A program made the translations under genes and the position numbers. A DNA stretch of 64,000 nucleotides from Lethocerus indicus (lineage: Eukaryota > Arthropoda > Insecta > Hemiptera > Belostomatidae): contig JACDQD010000010.1 of the NCBI GenBank assembly GCA_019843655.1, positions 10,895,637 to 10,959,636 on the forward strand. The letters run 5' to 3'. The notes beneath the pieces are model-generated. The model did not search any database and had not been told where the DNA came from. It worked only from the letters and a program-made list of their open reading frames with translations. Below are positions 26,647 through 38,862 of the stretch, piece after piece. How positions within the stretch are numbered: the stretch's first letter is position 1; the number at the start of each line of letters is the position of its first letter.

Positions 26647-29600
26647 CTACGGTATTCCAAACACTCGCAGACCACAAAACAGGTATTTTAAACTACATTA
26701 ATTAACTTACAGCTTGAATAATCCAATACAAAAATGTGTCATTTTGAATTTAGTGCTCACTGATTTAATTCTACGCGTATTCATCCGTAGATACCCTCAT
26801 AAAGTAATGCTTATTACAATTTGTTCGATGTGATTACGAAGATGTACAAACTTAACGCCATATATACTTTTATGTACTTTTTCGCTAGGAAGTATATCGA
26901 ATTAGGAACAAGTTTCACGCACAACGCGGTCGGTATCGGTGCGACCATACGTTTTTGAAAACGCAATGGTTTGATTAAGCGTTCGGGCACATTCTGTGTG
27001 TTTCCAAATCTCCGAGAGTGCGTTTCGCGTTTGTTAAATATAAATTTATTTGGGACGCGTTAAGTGTTTTGGGCCCAAGCCGGCGGCCATAACCGTAAAC
27101 AGCCGGAGGGCGCAGGTGCTCGTAAAGAACTGGCGAATCCGCCGGGGAGTAGACTCCGCCCGAGAGCTTCGTTCTAATCTTGTCCCCGTTTATTTTTATC
27201 TTTTACCCAAGTTTACGGAACTTCGAAACACATTTTCGAAATAATACGGGCCATAACTTTTTCATTTAGGCGAATATTTTTATAAACAAAATTTCATGGG
27301 AACGGGGATGACAAAACACACTTTAACTTGACACTTCAAGGCACTACATTTCCCAATTTTTGTACTGAAGCCTATTTTTTCATCGTATTTTTTTCAATTA
27401 CATTTTTTCACTCATCTGAAATTAGGGCTTTATTACTAATGAAAATATGAAGGATCTTTTTTAAAATTTGGAATCGAATCATGCTACATTTGAAGGGGGG
27501 AGAATTCGTTCAATTGGGTCCATACCCAGTAAATGATAATGATGCTAGTAATGTGGATTACCTCCATACCAACCGAGGTACTGGGAAGTTATGGCTTTGT
27601 AATTTAAAGTGATTTAAAACTATTTCCCTGATTTTTTTACCCAATCCGGTAGTTTTCTTTTTTAGTACTAACCCGATAACGTCCTACACAACATGATGAC
27701 TTATCGATAAATATAGTTTATAATTTTTAATTTAACATTTGCGATGTGTTTATACCATATTTATTCGGCAAATCGAAATGACTGCGAAGTTATTTATTAT
27801 TCAAGCCCTGAGCCATGCCGTAAATGGAACTTCTCTAAAATCCGCCTCGGTGTCTACACAACGTGCTTAATTGGGCATTATCTGGCGGCCGACAATGCAT
27901 CAGGCACCTATCTATATGTACATGGGGCTTAATTGCCGTCATAAAGCTTCACGCGGACTGGGGACTGCATTATTAGATATCTCCCCGTATCCCCGCGGGG
28001 GCCGAGAGTACGCTGGCGACATTAGTTATTTATTTTACATGGTTCGTTGACCTCCGGTCCTTTTAACGTGTGAGGACCAAACGAAGCGCTCGAAACGCTT
28101 GAAATAACATTTGGTTCCGCTCCTTGACCTAAATATGGGTGGACAAAGTTAAGTGTAATTGTCCTGGCTTCAGTTCTCAGGTAGAATCGTAAAGTCAGTA
28201 CAAAAGACTCAAAATAACAATTTAAAAATGATAAATTCCTGTGGTATGGAAATAAAATAATTATTTCATATTGATCTCACATTATAAATGCGGTTTATAA
28301 AACATTAGAAACTGGTCTGATTTACAATGATCCCGCATTGTAATCACTATTGAGTATCCCCTCTTCTAGATACCTTGGAAATGATATTAAAGATTAATCT
28401 TTCTTGTTTGTATCCATGTCATTTTGTAATCCCGACATTTTTCAGAATTCCTGTTTGATACTGAATCCGAATCCATAATTGCTTCTAAACGCCCATGCCA
28501 TTTCGCTCAGGTTAAGAAGGAAGCGAGCTATTTTCCCCGTCGAGTTGGCGTAACGACGAGATTCTTAAATGTCCCTTTCGAACGGCTCGGACTTTTATCC
28601 TTATTGCTTCCTGCCATGTTTATTAAACGCTTGTTATATATACATCATCGGTAGATAATTGTAGGGATTAGTGATAATTGGTGGACTATAAAACGCCTAC
28701 AGAAATAACTGTTTCTTTTTTAGAAAGCTACGGTATTTTTGTTTACGCGCACGTACGATAGGGAAACGACGTTCTCAGACGTTTGTTTCAAATCCAAGAG
28801 ATAAATGTGATTTATTCGAATGGTAATCAGAGCTTCTTTCCATTGTTTAATACTAGATTATTGGTACATTCTGTCATTTTATATTCTCACAATTGCCTAT
28901 AGAAAACTGAAATTCGTGAGGTTTGAGAGCTGCGCTACGATTTCCATAATTTGGTGGTGCCGGCCAGAAAAATGCTACCGTGGCCAGCGTTTGAATACGG
29001 CGGTATTTATGGACCATAAACCACGACGTGATAACCACGGCGAACTGGAAGATATGCATAGCTTAATATAAACGATTCCCCCCCTTTTATCCGGTGTCGT
29101 ATGAATGCAATTTGCATAATGTGACAAGGGCTTTCGGTGTGTTCTCGGTCGGTTATTTTTTATGTTTTTCACTGCCTGCTGGGGATACGTGAAAGTAACC
29201 CGACCTGGAGGAATGTTTCGTCATTTCGATATCGTTCCCATTCAGGTTTTACTCTGAGGTTGTGACCAGTAGCGACAGATACCTACCCTACATCAATAAC
29301 ATAATGTATCTGTTCATATATGTACTAATTTTCCTTATAAGTGCCTTACAATTGCAAATTTGTATACAAGAATTATTCGATACCAACTTTATACTATTAC
29401 CCATTATCCCTGATAACGTCGGGTAGAAACAAAAGTATCCATGAAGGGGACTACACGATTCTCGCAGATAAGAATCTAACATCTTGCGTGGAAGCCCTGA
29501 AGGACCTTGTTGCAACGCTGTATTCTCCGGCAACTGCGCACCAAGGAATGATAGGATCACTCTAGTTAAGTTGTAGAAAATGTTGAACTCTATTAATATT

Positions 29601-31956
29601 TGTTCTTACAGTACAGTAAATGAGAAATTCCTCGACACAATTTCAACTGACCTTACAAAGACGACTGACTACATGCAGAATCGAAGCGTCAATGCAATTC
29701 AGGATTACTTCCACTTTTCTGATTGGATTAAACGATGGTGTATTAAAATATTTAGATCGTAATTTATTATTTCGGTTATTAATGTTCTCCTATAATAGAA
29801 TAGGAAAATTCGATCAGTTGCATAATAACGGATCTTAAATTGTTTTTTGGCTCTATTTTTTACTTGCAGTTATGCCGTTAGGCGCGGATTTGATAGTAAA
29901 TTATATTTTTCGAAGAAAAATTATTTCTAGATTTTACTTGCATCCCTTATCGTGCGGTATTATGTCACCTCCGGAGTTTGAATTCCCGGTCGCGCCGGGG
30001 CGAAAACGAGCAGTGCTCGTTACGGAGCCAAAAGGATCGTTTCTTTGGGAGAGCGAGGGCGACGGCGCCCGCTATCTGTTGGATCTCCGTTGTATCGTCT
30101 CTGGGCTGAGCGTGAGCCGATATCGCGTTAATTGGTGTCCGCCGGACCAAAAACAAAGACTATCCGAGAGCGTGACTCGGTTCGGCAAATGGAGTGGCTG
30201 CACAGACCGCTCGGACCAAAATCGAAATTTCGGAAAATCCAGTGTCCGTTGCGACGTTTAATTTTTTTTGGCTCAATCCTGTTTTTCTTGCTCCGGGAAT
30301 AATATTCGGGCGACATCAGATTGCTTTCAGAAATTCTTTTCGTATTTACATTAATAATACGGCACATATTTTTTCATATATATCGAATTCCGAGATGTGC
30401 CAGAGGCTCAAAAGTGTGGCGCAAGCGAGAGAAGTCAGCGAATAGCATTGCATTGTAACAGGTGGGCAATCAACAAGTCAGAGTGTGCAGTTCGTCTTTA
30501 ATCACATTTATGTTTCATCGCAGTAATTAAATTTTACATTTAATTATATTTTCAGCTGTTACGTTTTATCATAAAGAAATGTTTCCACGAGGACCACCTG
30601 TTGGTAGAAAGTGAGGCCTCGCGCCCATCGAGCAGTGTTAACCTTAAAAGGCCCCACCACCCCCGCCGGATTAAACACAGTTCCGTCTCTAATTTCGTAT
30701 TCCGAACGCGTCCCCAGGTCCATCTTCTAATTGATACGTCCCCTTCTCATTGTGTGGCCCGTTCAATTAGCTTGACTAAACTGTAATGGGGCCCATTGTC
30801 TCGCGGAGACGAAGATATGTCCGCGTGTTTCAATTTCACGACACCGGCGGGGGCCCCGACCGTCTTGCGATAGCGATCGCGTTGAGTCATAGTACGCGGC
30901 TGAGATAACCGGCAATCCATAAATTTTTATTGTGCATTTTGAAGGCGGGAAGAAGCGAGTAGGCGTACGTCCGATATTCGGCCGAACATTGTTCCCACAT
31001 GAAATGACTTTTCTGATACATTGGTCGTTGCGACGGAAGAATGGGAGTAAAGAATAAGGTCGTAATATATTGATTTATAGGAAATAAATCCAATAGTAAC
31101 ACAGTCCAACTTTTCTTAGGCGGCGGGCCATTTATTCTCCGCAAATGTTGCGTTGCCGAAAAAACAGGAAAGTAATTGAAAAGTCAGTTCATGTCACTTC
31201 TTAATGGGGCCATTGTAAGTGTAGTTGTTGGGAAAGAATTTATGTCCATATCAATATTTGTTGTTGCAAGTTGAATTATATAGTATTTTGATGTGTGGAG
31301 TATCAGTATTTGATTTTATATGGTCAATGGCCGAAGAATAGCAGCTCGCATACGTATGTCACTCTCGAACGTCCAAAGTCCAAAAACCCCAATTTTGGCA
31401 TTTTTTCCTTTTCTTTAAGATACTTCTGAATTAGTTATTACAATTATTTTGTTTTAGTTGCCCCCGCAAATTGTGTATAAGAGTATTTTATCGTGAATAA
31501 CTCACTAATAGTATCTTAAAATTTATTGCAATTGATATTAACTATGGTGACAGCCGTGACTCGATTTTGCCGGGTGAGTAATGAGCGAACGCTCGTTTCA
31601 ATACCATCTCTGTTTCTCCCCATAGAATGTCGTTGCCCTTTCGGCGTTTCCTTGATTACTGACTTCGGAATATTTCTTTGCTCGAAGAAAACCCATTTCC
31701 GTAAGCGTAATTTTTACAATATCTTAATAATATCAATCATAGTATACATATTTATAGTTAAAAATAGTTCAGAAATCTTCTTTCCTTATTATATACTCCG
31801 GAACCGATGGGAAAACTAGACAGAAAACAGGGTTAAAGTAGTAAAGGAAGAGTTATTTTCATGGAGGTTTTGTAAATCTTTTGGTATTATAATATATAAT
31901 CGGTATATAGGTAATATGTATTATTATGTAAGAATTATTTATTTTGAATTATTGTT
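26647..31956. other. Non-coding intron segment, step 2 (last part)
   Basis: No gene is supported apart from the weak exon-like segment at 29870-30111. Islands lie at about 26920-27240, 27820-28130, 28960-29070, 29960-30280 and 30600-31140. Sequence becomes strongly AT-rich for about 150 bases before recursive site 2, as expected ahead of an acceptor. Confidence 0.65.
29870..30111 (+). other. Exon-like segment on the plus strand (possible pseudo-exon)
   Basis: Seen: a pyrimidine-rich acceptor ends in TTGCAG at 29869. It is followed by sequence open in one frame from ATG at 29872 to a stop at 30259-30261, with a moderate donor AGC|GTGAGC at 30112. The peptide is not recognisable. The segment is on the same strand as the recursive sites but lies mid-segment between sites 1 and 2. 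A constitutive exon there is possible but unsupported; a pseudo-exon is more likely. Confidence 0.18.
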
Positions 31957-31989
31957 CTAATTGTACTTTTATTTTCTTTGCAGGTAAGT
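31957..31989 (+). other. Recursive splice site 2 (ratchet point)
   Basis: Seen: TTCTAAT with CTAAT at 31957-31961, a pyrimidine-rich tract at 31964-31980 with one A and one G interruption, CAG at 31981-31983, and GTAAGT at 31984-31989. The branch A at 31960 is 23 bases from the AG, a normal spacing. The junction is 26,034 bases downstream of site 1 and on the same strand. Known: ratchet points divide giant insect introns into segments of this scale. Inference: this is the second stepwise-splicing point of the same intron. I found no exon-like open sequence at the junction. Confidence 0.78.
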
Positions 31990-32027
31990 CTATTTCTACT
32001 GTTATGAAGTTTGAGACTAGTGTAAGT
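31984..32027 (+). other. Putative cryptic recursive exon after site 2, with donor
   Basis: Seen: a second GTAAGT lies at 32022-32027, giving a potential exon of 38 bases at 31984-32021, almost the same length as the one after site 1. The donor context is AGT|GTAAGTAC. At 38 bases it is not a multiple of three, so inclusion in mRNA would shift the frame. That fits a splicing-definition role better than a coding role. This is inference from spacing and motif only. Confidence 0.55.
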
Positions 32028-35000
32028 ACAATACATCCATTATTCTTTATTCTTGCATGACAAGAAAGGCTAAATATTCAGAAAACTATACGCTTTGTAT
32101 ATCTGGCTATTTGTTCTGGGCGATACCTTCCGTTATAAAATACGTCCGAATATCGAATTATAAATTCATGAGATTCCCTAGTATTATAGCCGCTCCTGGC
32201 ATTGGATTACGACAGCACTAAGATTTTTTTTCTCTTTAAATCATAATGTCATGGCAGAAAATAATCCGTTAACAACGCAACCGAGAGAATTGTAATGGTC
32301 TAGATTTGATGTCGTCATCCCGAGACATGTTCCTTGATATGTCCTCGGGAATAATTAATCGTCCGCGTTTAATTACACGCATTTTCATTTGTGTTTGCCA
32401 ACTCCTTCTTTCTGTCATGTCCGTCTCTCCGTATCTCTCCAGAAGTTTTATCCCATAATTAGCCAATTAAATTAATCAAACCGGAGAATTGTGAAACTCC
32501 TCCGCAGCCCGTCCCAGAACCCCGGCAAGACCTCGCCGAAACGTAAAACTGGCCAATCCACTTCGTGAGCCCGGAGAGAAATATTAATAACCTTTTATTG
32601 CGCAATAAATTACATATATACAAGAAGGGGGGAAAAACAAGAAACAAAACGGTATGAGTTTCTTTCTTTTTCAAAATTCAAACGCGCGGGCTCGTATATT
32701 TTCGTCAGGTGAAGTCATCTCATTAGTTATTTTCCCCGGGGGAGGTGGACATTAATCATTGTTTTTAAAAGGCTCTCTGCCTCCTTCCCGATTTCCGAAA
32801 GGGTCGTCCCTGAAACGACTTCTGGGATTTAAAATGGGGACTTATTTATATTTACAACTGGCGGCTATGGGAAATATAACGGTCGGCCAAATTTTCTGAA
32901 TCTGCGCTCATTCGGCTATTCATAACGGCCATGCCAACTTATCATTGTGTGCATGGGGTCTGAGAAAATCGGCATGTTCTAATTATTGTTCTGTTTTTGT
33001 GATCGAAATTCATTTCCATTGCTAAATTTGACCAGTTTAAAATTTTGTTTGTTAAAAGAAAAATAATTAAATCGATAAATAAAATTCGTGGGACGCAATC
33101 TGTATCAGTAAACATTTAGTTGTTTTCTGAATATTTTCGTGAGAATAAAGGTTTATCTCTTAAAAGGATTCCACTTGTTGCTTGTCTCGAGTGGCCCTAG
33201 CCCAGGTTGGAGATCGCTATCTGAGCCAGACTGAGCCTGTTCTCGGTTGTCCCCTTTTCGATCCAGTTTACACTTGTGATTTACATCTCCTTAATCTACC
33301 ATCACACCGTTCTGGTGTTGGTTTTAGGTTTAAAATTTAAATTTTCGGGCCCGGCGATTTTTAAATAACAATAATTATGTGCAGAGGTTGAAGTGGCACC
33401 ATTATTATTTCGCTAGTGATGTATATTTAGGCATCGATTTTTCTGTAAATATGTGATTATAAATGAGGTAAATGTCATAAATTTTCATTCTAATTTAAAT
33501 CTATTAAATAATGCTTGGCAAAAAATTGGTTCAAACTGAAACTAATGATTTCTTTTTGCTTGTTTTCGTTCCACTCTCTTCTTCGTTGTCATTTACAATC
33601 CTTGTGTTGACTTACGAAATTCTTTGCTGTAAATCATCAGCCAATAACACCCTCATTAATAAAAATAGCCTTATATCTGAGACCCGTCCAGTCAACCCAA
33701 TCTGACTCTAATGTGTCAGTGCCCTCAATGGGATTCTCACTGTATTCATCGTGAGTTTTATTTAATATTTTCGGTCACACGTGCGATTGGTCTGATCTTG
33801 TTATTATTATATTATGTCGTAAAAGAATTTGAAGGTATTAGACATTATTGCAATGACCAGAGAATGTAAGATATTACTAAAGCCACTGTGATGTTTGCAT
33901 GTTGGAAGTTTGAATCCACGTTTTTTAACTGAAAAAAAAATAAAAATATGTTTTAATCATTTAATTCAGTATACACAACGATTTCTGGACCAGCTAACTC
34001 TCTTCACCCTGCTAGGGTTACCAAATTTACATTTATGTCAATCAGCGGACGAATTCAAAATAAAAATTGTATTAGTACTGAAGAGTTTCAGTTTTTTAAA
34101 TGTCGTACCAAACTAGACAGGCCACCAGTAACGCCTAGGTGTTATACTGGGTTTTTATAGGGGCGCAATGTTATGTTAATGAGTAGAAAAAATAGCAGAA
34201 CGATATTAATGCAGCCGGAGAGCCGGAACCAAAAAACTGTTCTACCTGGCCCTATCGGCTACCTGTTCTTATATTTATTCAAGCTGGGCCCCATCGGACA
34301 AGTTCCTTGTTACACGTAGGTGTGGTTCGTTTTTATTTATGCATAATATCGTGTTAATTAAAATGGGGGAAAAAAACAGTATCAAGTGTTGTCGGACAGC
34401 CTAATCAAGAAAAAACTTCATAGTTATAACACTCTACCTGATTCCGTCGGCAGCCTGTCAATGTCTTTTTCCAAGGTAGTGAACATGTCAGTAGTAATGC
34501 TTATGATTGGTAGGGCGGTTTTTGTTTTATTTCTGTAGAACAAATTAGTAGGCGCAACGCTAATATTAGATGTGTCTGAAATGAAAACAAAAAACTTCAC
34601 TATTAAACTCTAGCCGTTAAACTCACGATTTTCATTCCCTTCAGTTTTAAGGTGGATCTAATTGGTGGTGATAGATAACTGATTGGAGGAAATACCTGCC
34701 TGTTATTAAACCGTATATCAATAAAACATAAAATTAAGAGATTAAGAGTTATATCACTATTGATGCTGTATTGATGTAGGGGCGTTTAGGACGCCTCTCT
34801 TGAAATCAATGCGGGCCGTTCGGATCACTTTCTCTCGCCCCTATCTAGGATCCAAGTGGGTCCACAGCGATCGGGACCGAATCCAATAACTCTCCGCCCC
34901 CTTTTGTTTGTTGTTCCTGACCGAATTAATCGGGCCTCCTTAATTTGACGCCGGGCGTCAAAAACCCGAATATTTACGAGTGTAGATCCCACCCCCCACC

Positions 35001-36275
35001 CCGCCCTTGGACCCCTTTCGAAGAGAGATAGCCGTGATTTATGGCGTACGGCGTCATCCGTAATTGGTGATTTATACCGTAAACACATGCTCCGGGTCCG
35101 GGCTTGAGGAATCGGGTCCGGGATTTTTGTGTAACCTCGCACGGGGTCACGTCTGGCATGTCCCGCCCGGACTGCTGTAACGCAGAGTTTTTTTTTCGCC
35201 TGAGGGGTCGCCCTAGGTACGTCTGGGTAGTGGCAAAAACGGTCCTTTCTGCTGGTATATGTTGAATTCCCGATTTCTGACCAAAAATTGTCAAATAACT
35301 ACAGTGCTATGTTCTTCATTATACGTGCATTTTACTAGGACCAATTTAATTTAAAATTTGTTTTTAATAGATAATACTAGAATTACGGTTTATTGAAATA
35401 AGCCATAAAATAATAATATAATAGGAGTTATAATATAAAAAGTAATGGTGGGGCAATATTGCGATCACCGCCCATTTACTGCAGGCCTCGCTTGGTGTGT
35501 TCGCATGGAGCCCCTTGGCTTTTACAGTAAAAGATGTTCCCTTAAAGTTTAAATTTTATTTTTTCGAAGTTCTTCTTTCCGTACTGCTCGGAGTCGGATA
35601 ATTGGACAGAATGGAGATTTTGAAAAGTGCTTACTTTTAATTTCTTAAAAAGCTCTGTCGTAAGCAAGAGATCTCTTCCATATTCCCACAAGTCTTCAGT
35701 GCGTTCACGGTTCTGCGGATTCACAATAAACGTTTCAATGGAGTCTACTATAAGAAACGCTATATCATTTTTACGATATGCCTACGTGAATCAGTATTTA
35801 CAGACTTTACCATGGTCATGCATAATTTTTATATCCTCGAATATTTAACGCGAAAAAATCGAGCTGAAGAATATTTATGATTGAGGTTGTAAAACTATGT
35901 CTTTTCCGTTTATTTTACTATGGTCTTAGTAAACATACTACCCTTATCAAATAAGAATATCATTGAAATCAGTACAGCAGTACTTAAATGAGTATCCAGT
36001 AAAAATTAGCAATTACCCGGAGGTATTTTTATTCTTTGTAGTCTGTAGTAATTTACATGTGGGACGTGTTCGCTAGAAAACAATAGGTCCATTCCCTAAT
36101 ACGTGGACGGCAGTTTAAACTCTATTTGGCGGTTCTTCGTCGATTAGATGTTTGCCCACACACAACGCACGTTTACAGACGGCATTGAGATATGTATTAT
36201 GGCTGGAGAACCTCGAAACAAGGCGGTTTAAAATGTTCCTCGTGGAGCCATACTTTGGACAGCGCGCTCAGTGAA

Positions 36276-36323
36276 CAACTGGTCGGACTGAAGGCCCGTT
36301 CGTTATTTCGGAACGACCAGTTG
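36276..36323. repeat. 10-bp perfect inverted repeat, 28-base spacer
   Basis: Seen: CAACTGGTCG at 36276-36285 and CGACCAGTTG at 36314-36323 are perfect reverse complements. They lie in a GC-rich island and contain the sequence CAACTG, a partial E-box-like match. No coding function is apparent. Confidence 0.8.
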
Positions 36324-38714
36324 GGGGCTTTCGTGTATTATGTTTACGGGGGCCGCGTAAACCCGTCGAAACCGATCGAGATCGGCCTCGGAGCTGTAGT
36401 GTAGGACAAAAGGTGGTCTTTCCGCCATACGAGGACCATTATTGCCATAAAGTGGCCCGCCATTGTGTTGAAAAATTGACAGACTTACTTGACCCGGCCG
36501 AGATAATATCGGTGCCGTCCTTTACAAAAGCGTCAGCTCGTAAACCGAAAGTAAAAAAGGAAAAAGAGGGCTTATTGATTATTAATAAACAGGAGTAGGC
36601 GTTAGAGGAGAGTTGTCTGTTTTTCGCGATCCCTTCTTATGGGGTCCCCCTTCCATTGTGGAAAAAATCCTTGAACAATGAATGGACGTCGTGTTTTGTG
36701 TCATCGGTCGCCGGCGACAGACCTTGGCAGATAGTTTTCATTTTTTTATGTTTTTTTGTTCAACCTGGTCGGAAAATATACGTTCCACTAATGAGTGACC
36801 GACGGATGGACGACGGATGCGGCTCCAATTTGACGAATTTCGGGTCCCAACGCGAGGCTGTCTCATTGTCCAAATATGTGGACTTGAAAAAACGTATCTC
36901 GTATTGCTGTGATCGGACAGTCCGTCGAAAGCAACGTTGAAACTAACTTCTCCCTTAGATTGAATACCATTGTTCTCATAACTTTGATAAACCGTAGATA
37001 ACTTTAAATTTATTGGTAAAAAAATTTAGCTTTTTCATTCAGGCTCTTGTTATTCTCTGTGACCACGTTATGACCAAGTTATGACTGTTGTATCAAGTAA
37101 GATGAAAAGTATAAGGACATCTCGCGCGAATAGAAGCTGTCATTCCCATTGTGTACAGTGGTAAGGAATTTATATTGAATGTTTGGAAACAATTCCGGAA
37201 GTTTATTGTCACTATGTTATTGTCTAACAGTTAACCCGAGTAGTCGGATCGGTTGCCCCTTTACGGAAGGACAGCATGAGGAATGATGAAATATACTCCA
37301 TGATAATTGTTGAATTTAATGCTGCTGAGCATTCCGAGAATTTAGATTTGAAATTAATTCCGTTCACTCACATCGCAGTACTCCTTTGCAAAATTAATAA
37401 GTCGCAGTAAAGGATTATCTCGCCTATCACGGCAACGCTGCATTATTGCATAGCGGTGGCCGATAGCATTTATTTCCTGCAGTAAATGCGACACTTATTA
37501 TAGCACGCACGTGTTCAAAATTTTCGCCGATAACCTACGACTTTATATATACGAGCTACACCAGCACTTGCCCAACTGGTAAGTTGGAAGGCGGCCAGTG
37601 GACCCTGAGGTGAATAGTTCAACCAATAAGAGAAAGTACTCTTCCGCTCCATTGTCCTTATCTTCGGCTCAATTAACCCTGATTAATGTGCGGTTCGATT
37701 TTAATTCCAACCGTTTTAATTGTGTCAGGGAGGCGTTACGTTATCTCTATTTATATTGATTCTCTTGCAGTACTCCCCAACTGCAAGTCCCTAATGAGCC
37801 GTTTTGTTAGTGTTTTACGGAATTATAGAAAAATAGGAATGTAACTTAGTAAGGTTGTGAGGCTAATATTCTTTAACGAACGGGGAAAACTACTCCGACG
37901 AAATACTGACGTAATATCATTGTGGCAATTGAGTGAATTGCTTGTTACAGATTAAAACAGGTTCCAAAATATTCCTAATATATTCCTAGATCAGTAATCC
38001 CCATAATGCTGCTAGGAACATGTGCCCATAATGTAATGTGCAGTCTATCCATTCAGATGACGACGCACCAAACTGGTACCAGAATAGACCGTTCCTGAGA
38101 AAGATCGTTCAGATATCTGAAAGCTGCTATTCAATGAAATATAGTCCGTCTTAACGTATAAAAAAAAGAAAAATAACTGTTGTGTAATAAGTCACGTAAT
38201 CTCTTTAAATTCAAGTAATAATAACTACCGCCTACACACCCAGAACTCCCCCTATTGTGGATTGAAGAGAAAGGATTGCACCAGAGATGCATTGTATGCA
38301 CATGAAGTGACTGAGATTATTTCGTTGGGATGGGAATAGAATATTAAATATATTAATATTTATTCAGGAGAAATAACTGTAGAAAATGGACCTTACGCTT
38401 AATCGTTTATCGTAGTCTCGAACCGGAACGAGTATGGTTTATTTCTTTACAGCCATCCGTATTAATAATTTGGAAATATTATCAACATGTAAACAATATG
38501 AAAATGTATTTATTGGGTATTATATTAACAATCAAATTCCCTTATTGTGAGGATTCTTATTACAAATGTTGGTAAATTGAGTCCATAAATAAATAAATAT
38601 ATGGGTAAAACTGGCCTGAACAAAGGTTTATACATCAAAGGACCGCAAAATATGCCTGTTCTTCATCGCTTTTTTCTACCGAGTTGTAACGAGTGAGGAA
38701 ATAAAGCGACTTAC

Positions 38715-38862
38715 CTTATGCGCCATGGAAGTTACCCTAATCCGACCACATTTGGGACATCCCCCTCGGGCCATTCCCCGAGCGATTTGTGCGTAAAATA
38801 TGCCCAACATTAGTGCGTGAGGCGGGGAAATAAGACGAAGAATTAGCGGCTGGGACCGCATT
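38715..38862 (-). other. Exon-like segment on the minus strand (possible pseudo-exon)
   Basis: Seen on the minus strand: a CTAAT motif with ACATTTTCAG ending at 38863, then 148 bases open in one frame, then AAG|GTAAGT with the donor at 38714-38709. The predicted peptide includes GGCPKCGRIRV, a CxxC pair, but no domain I recognise. Decoy exons like this are common in long introns, and a minus-strand exon would have to belong to a separate nested gene. Kept as a weak candidate only. Confidence 0.2.

Noticed and set aside
37574..37582. CTGGTAAGT donor-like word
   Set aside because: No acceptor or open exon upstream; isolated GTAAGT words occur every few kb by chance.
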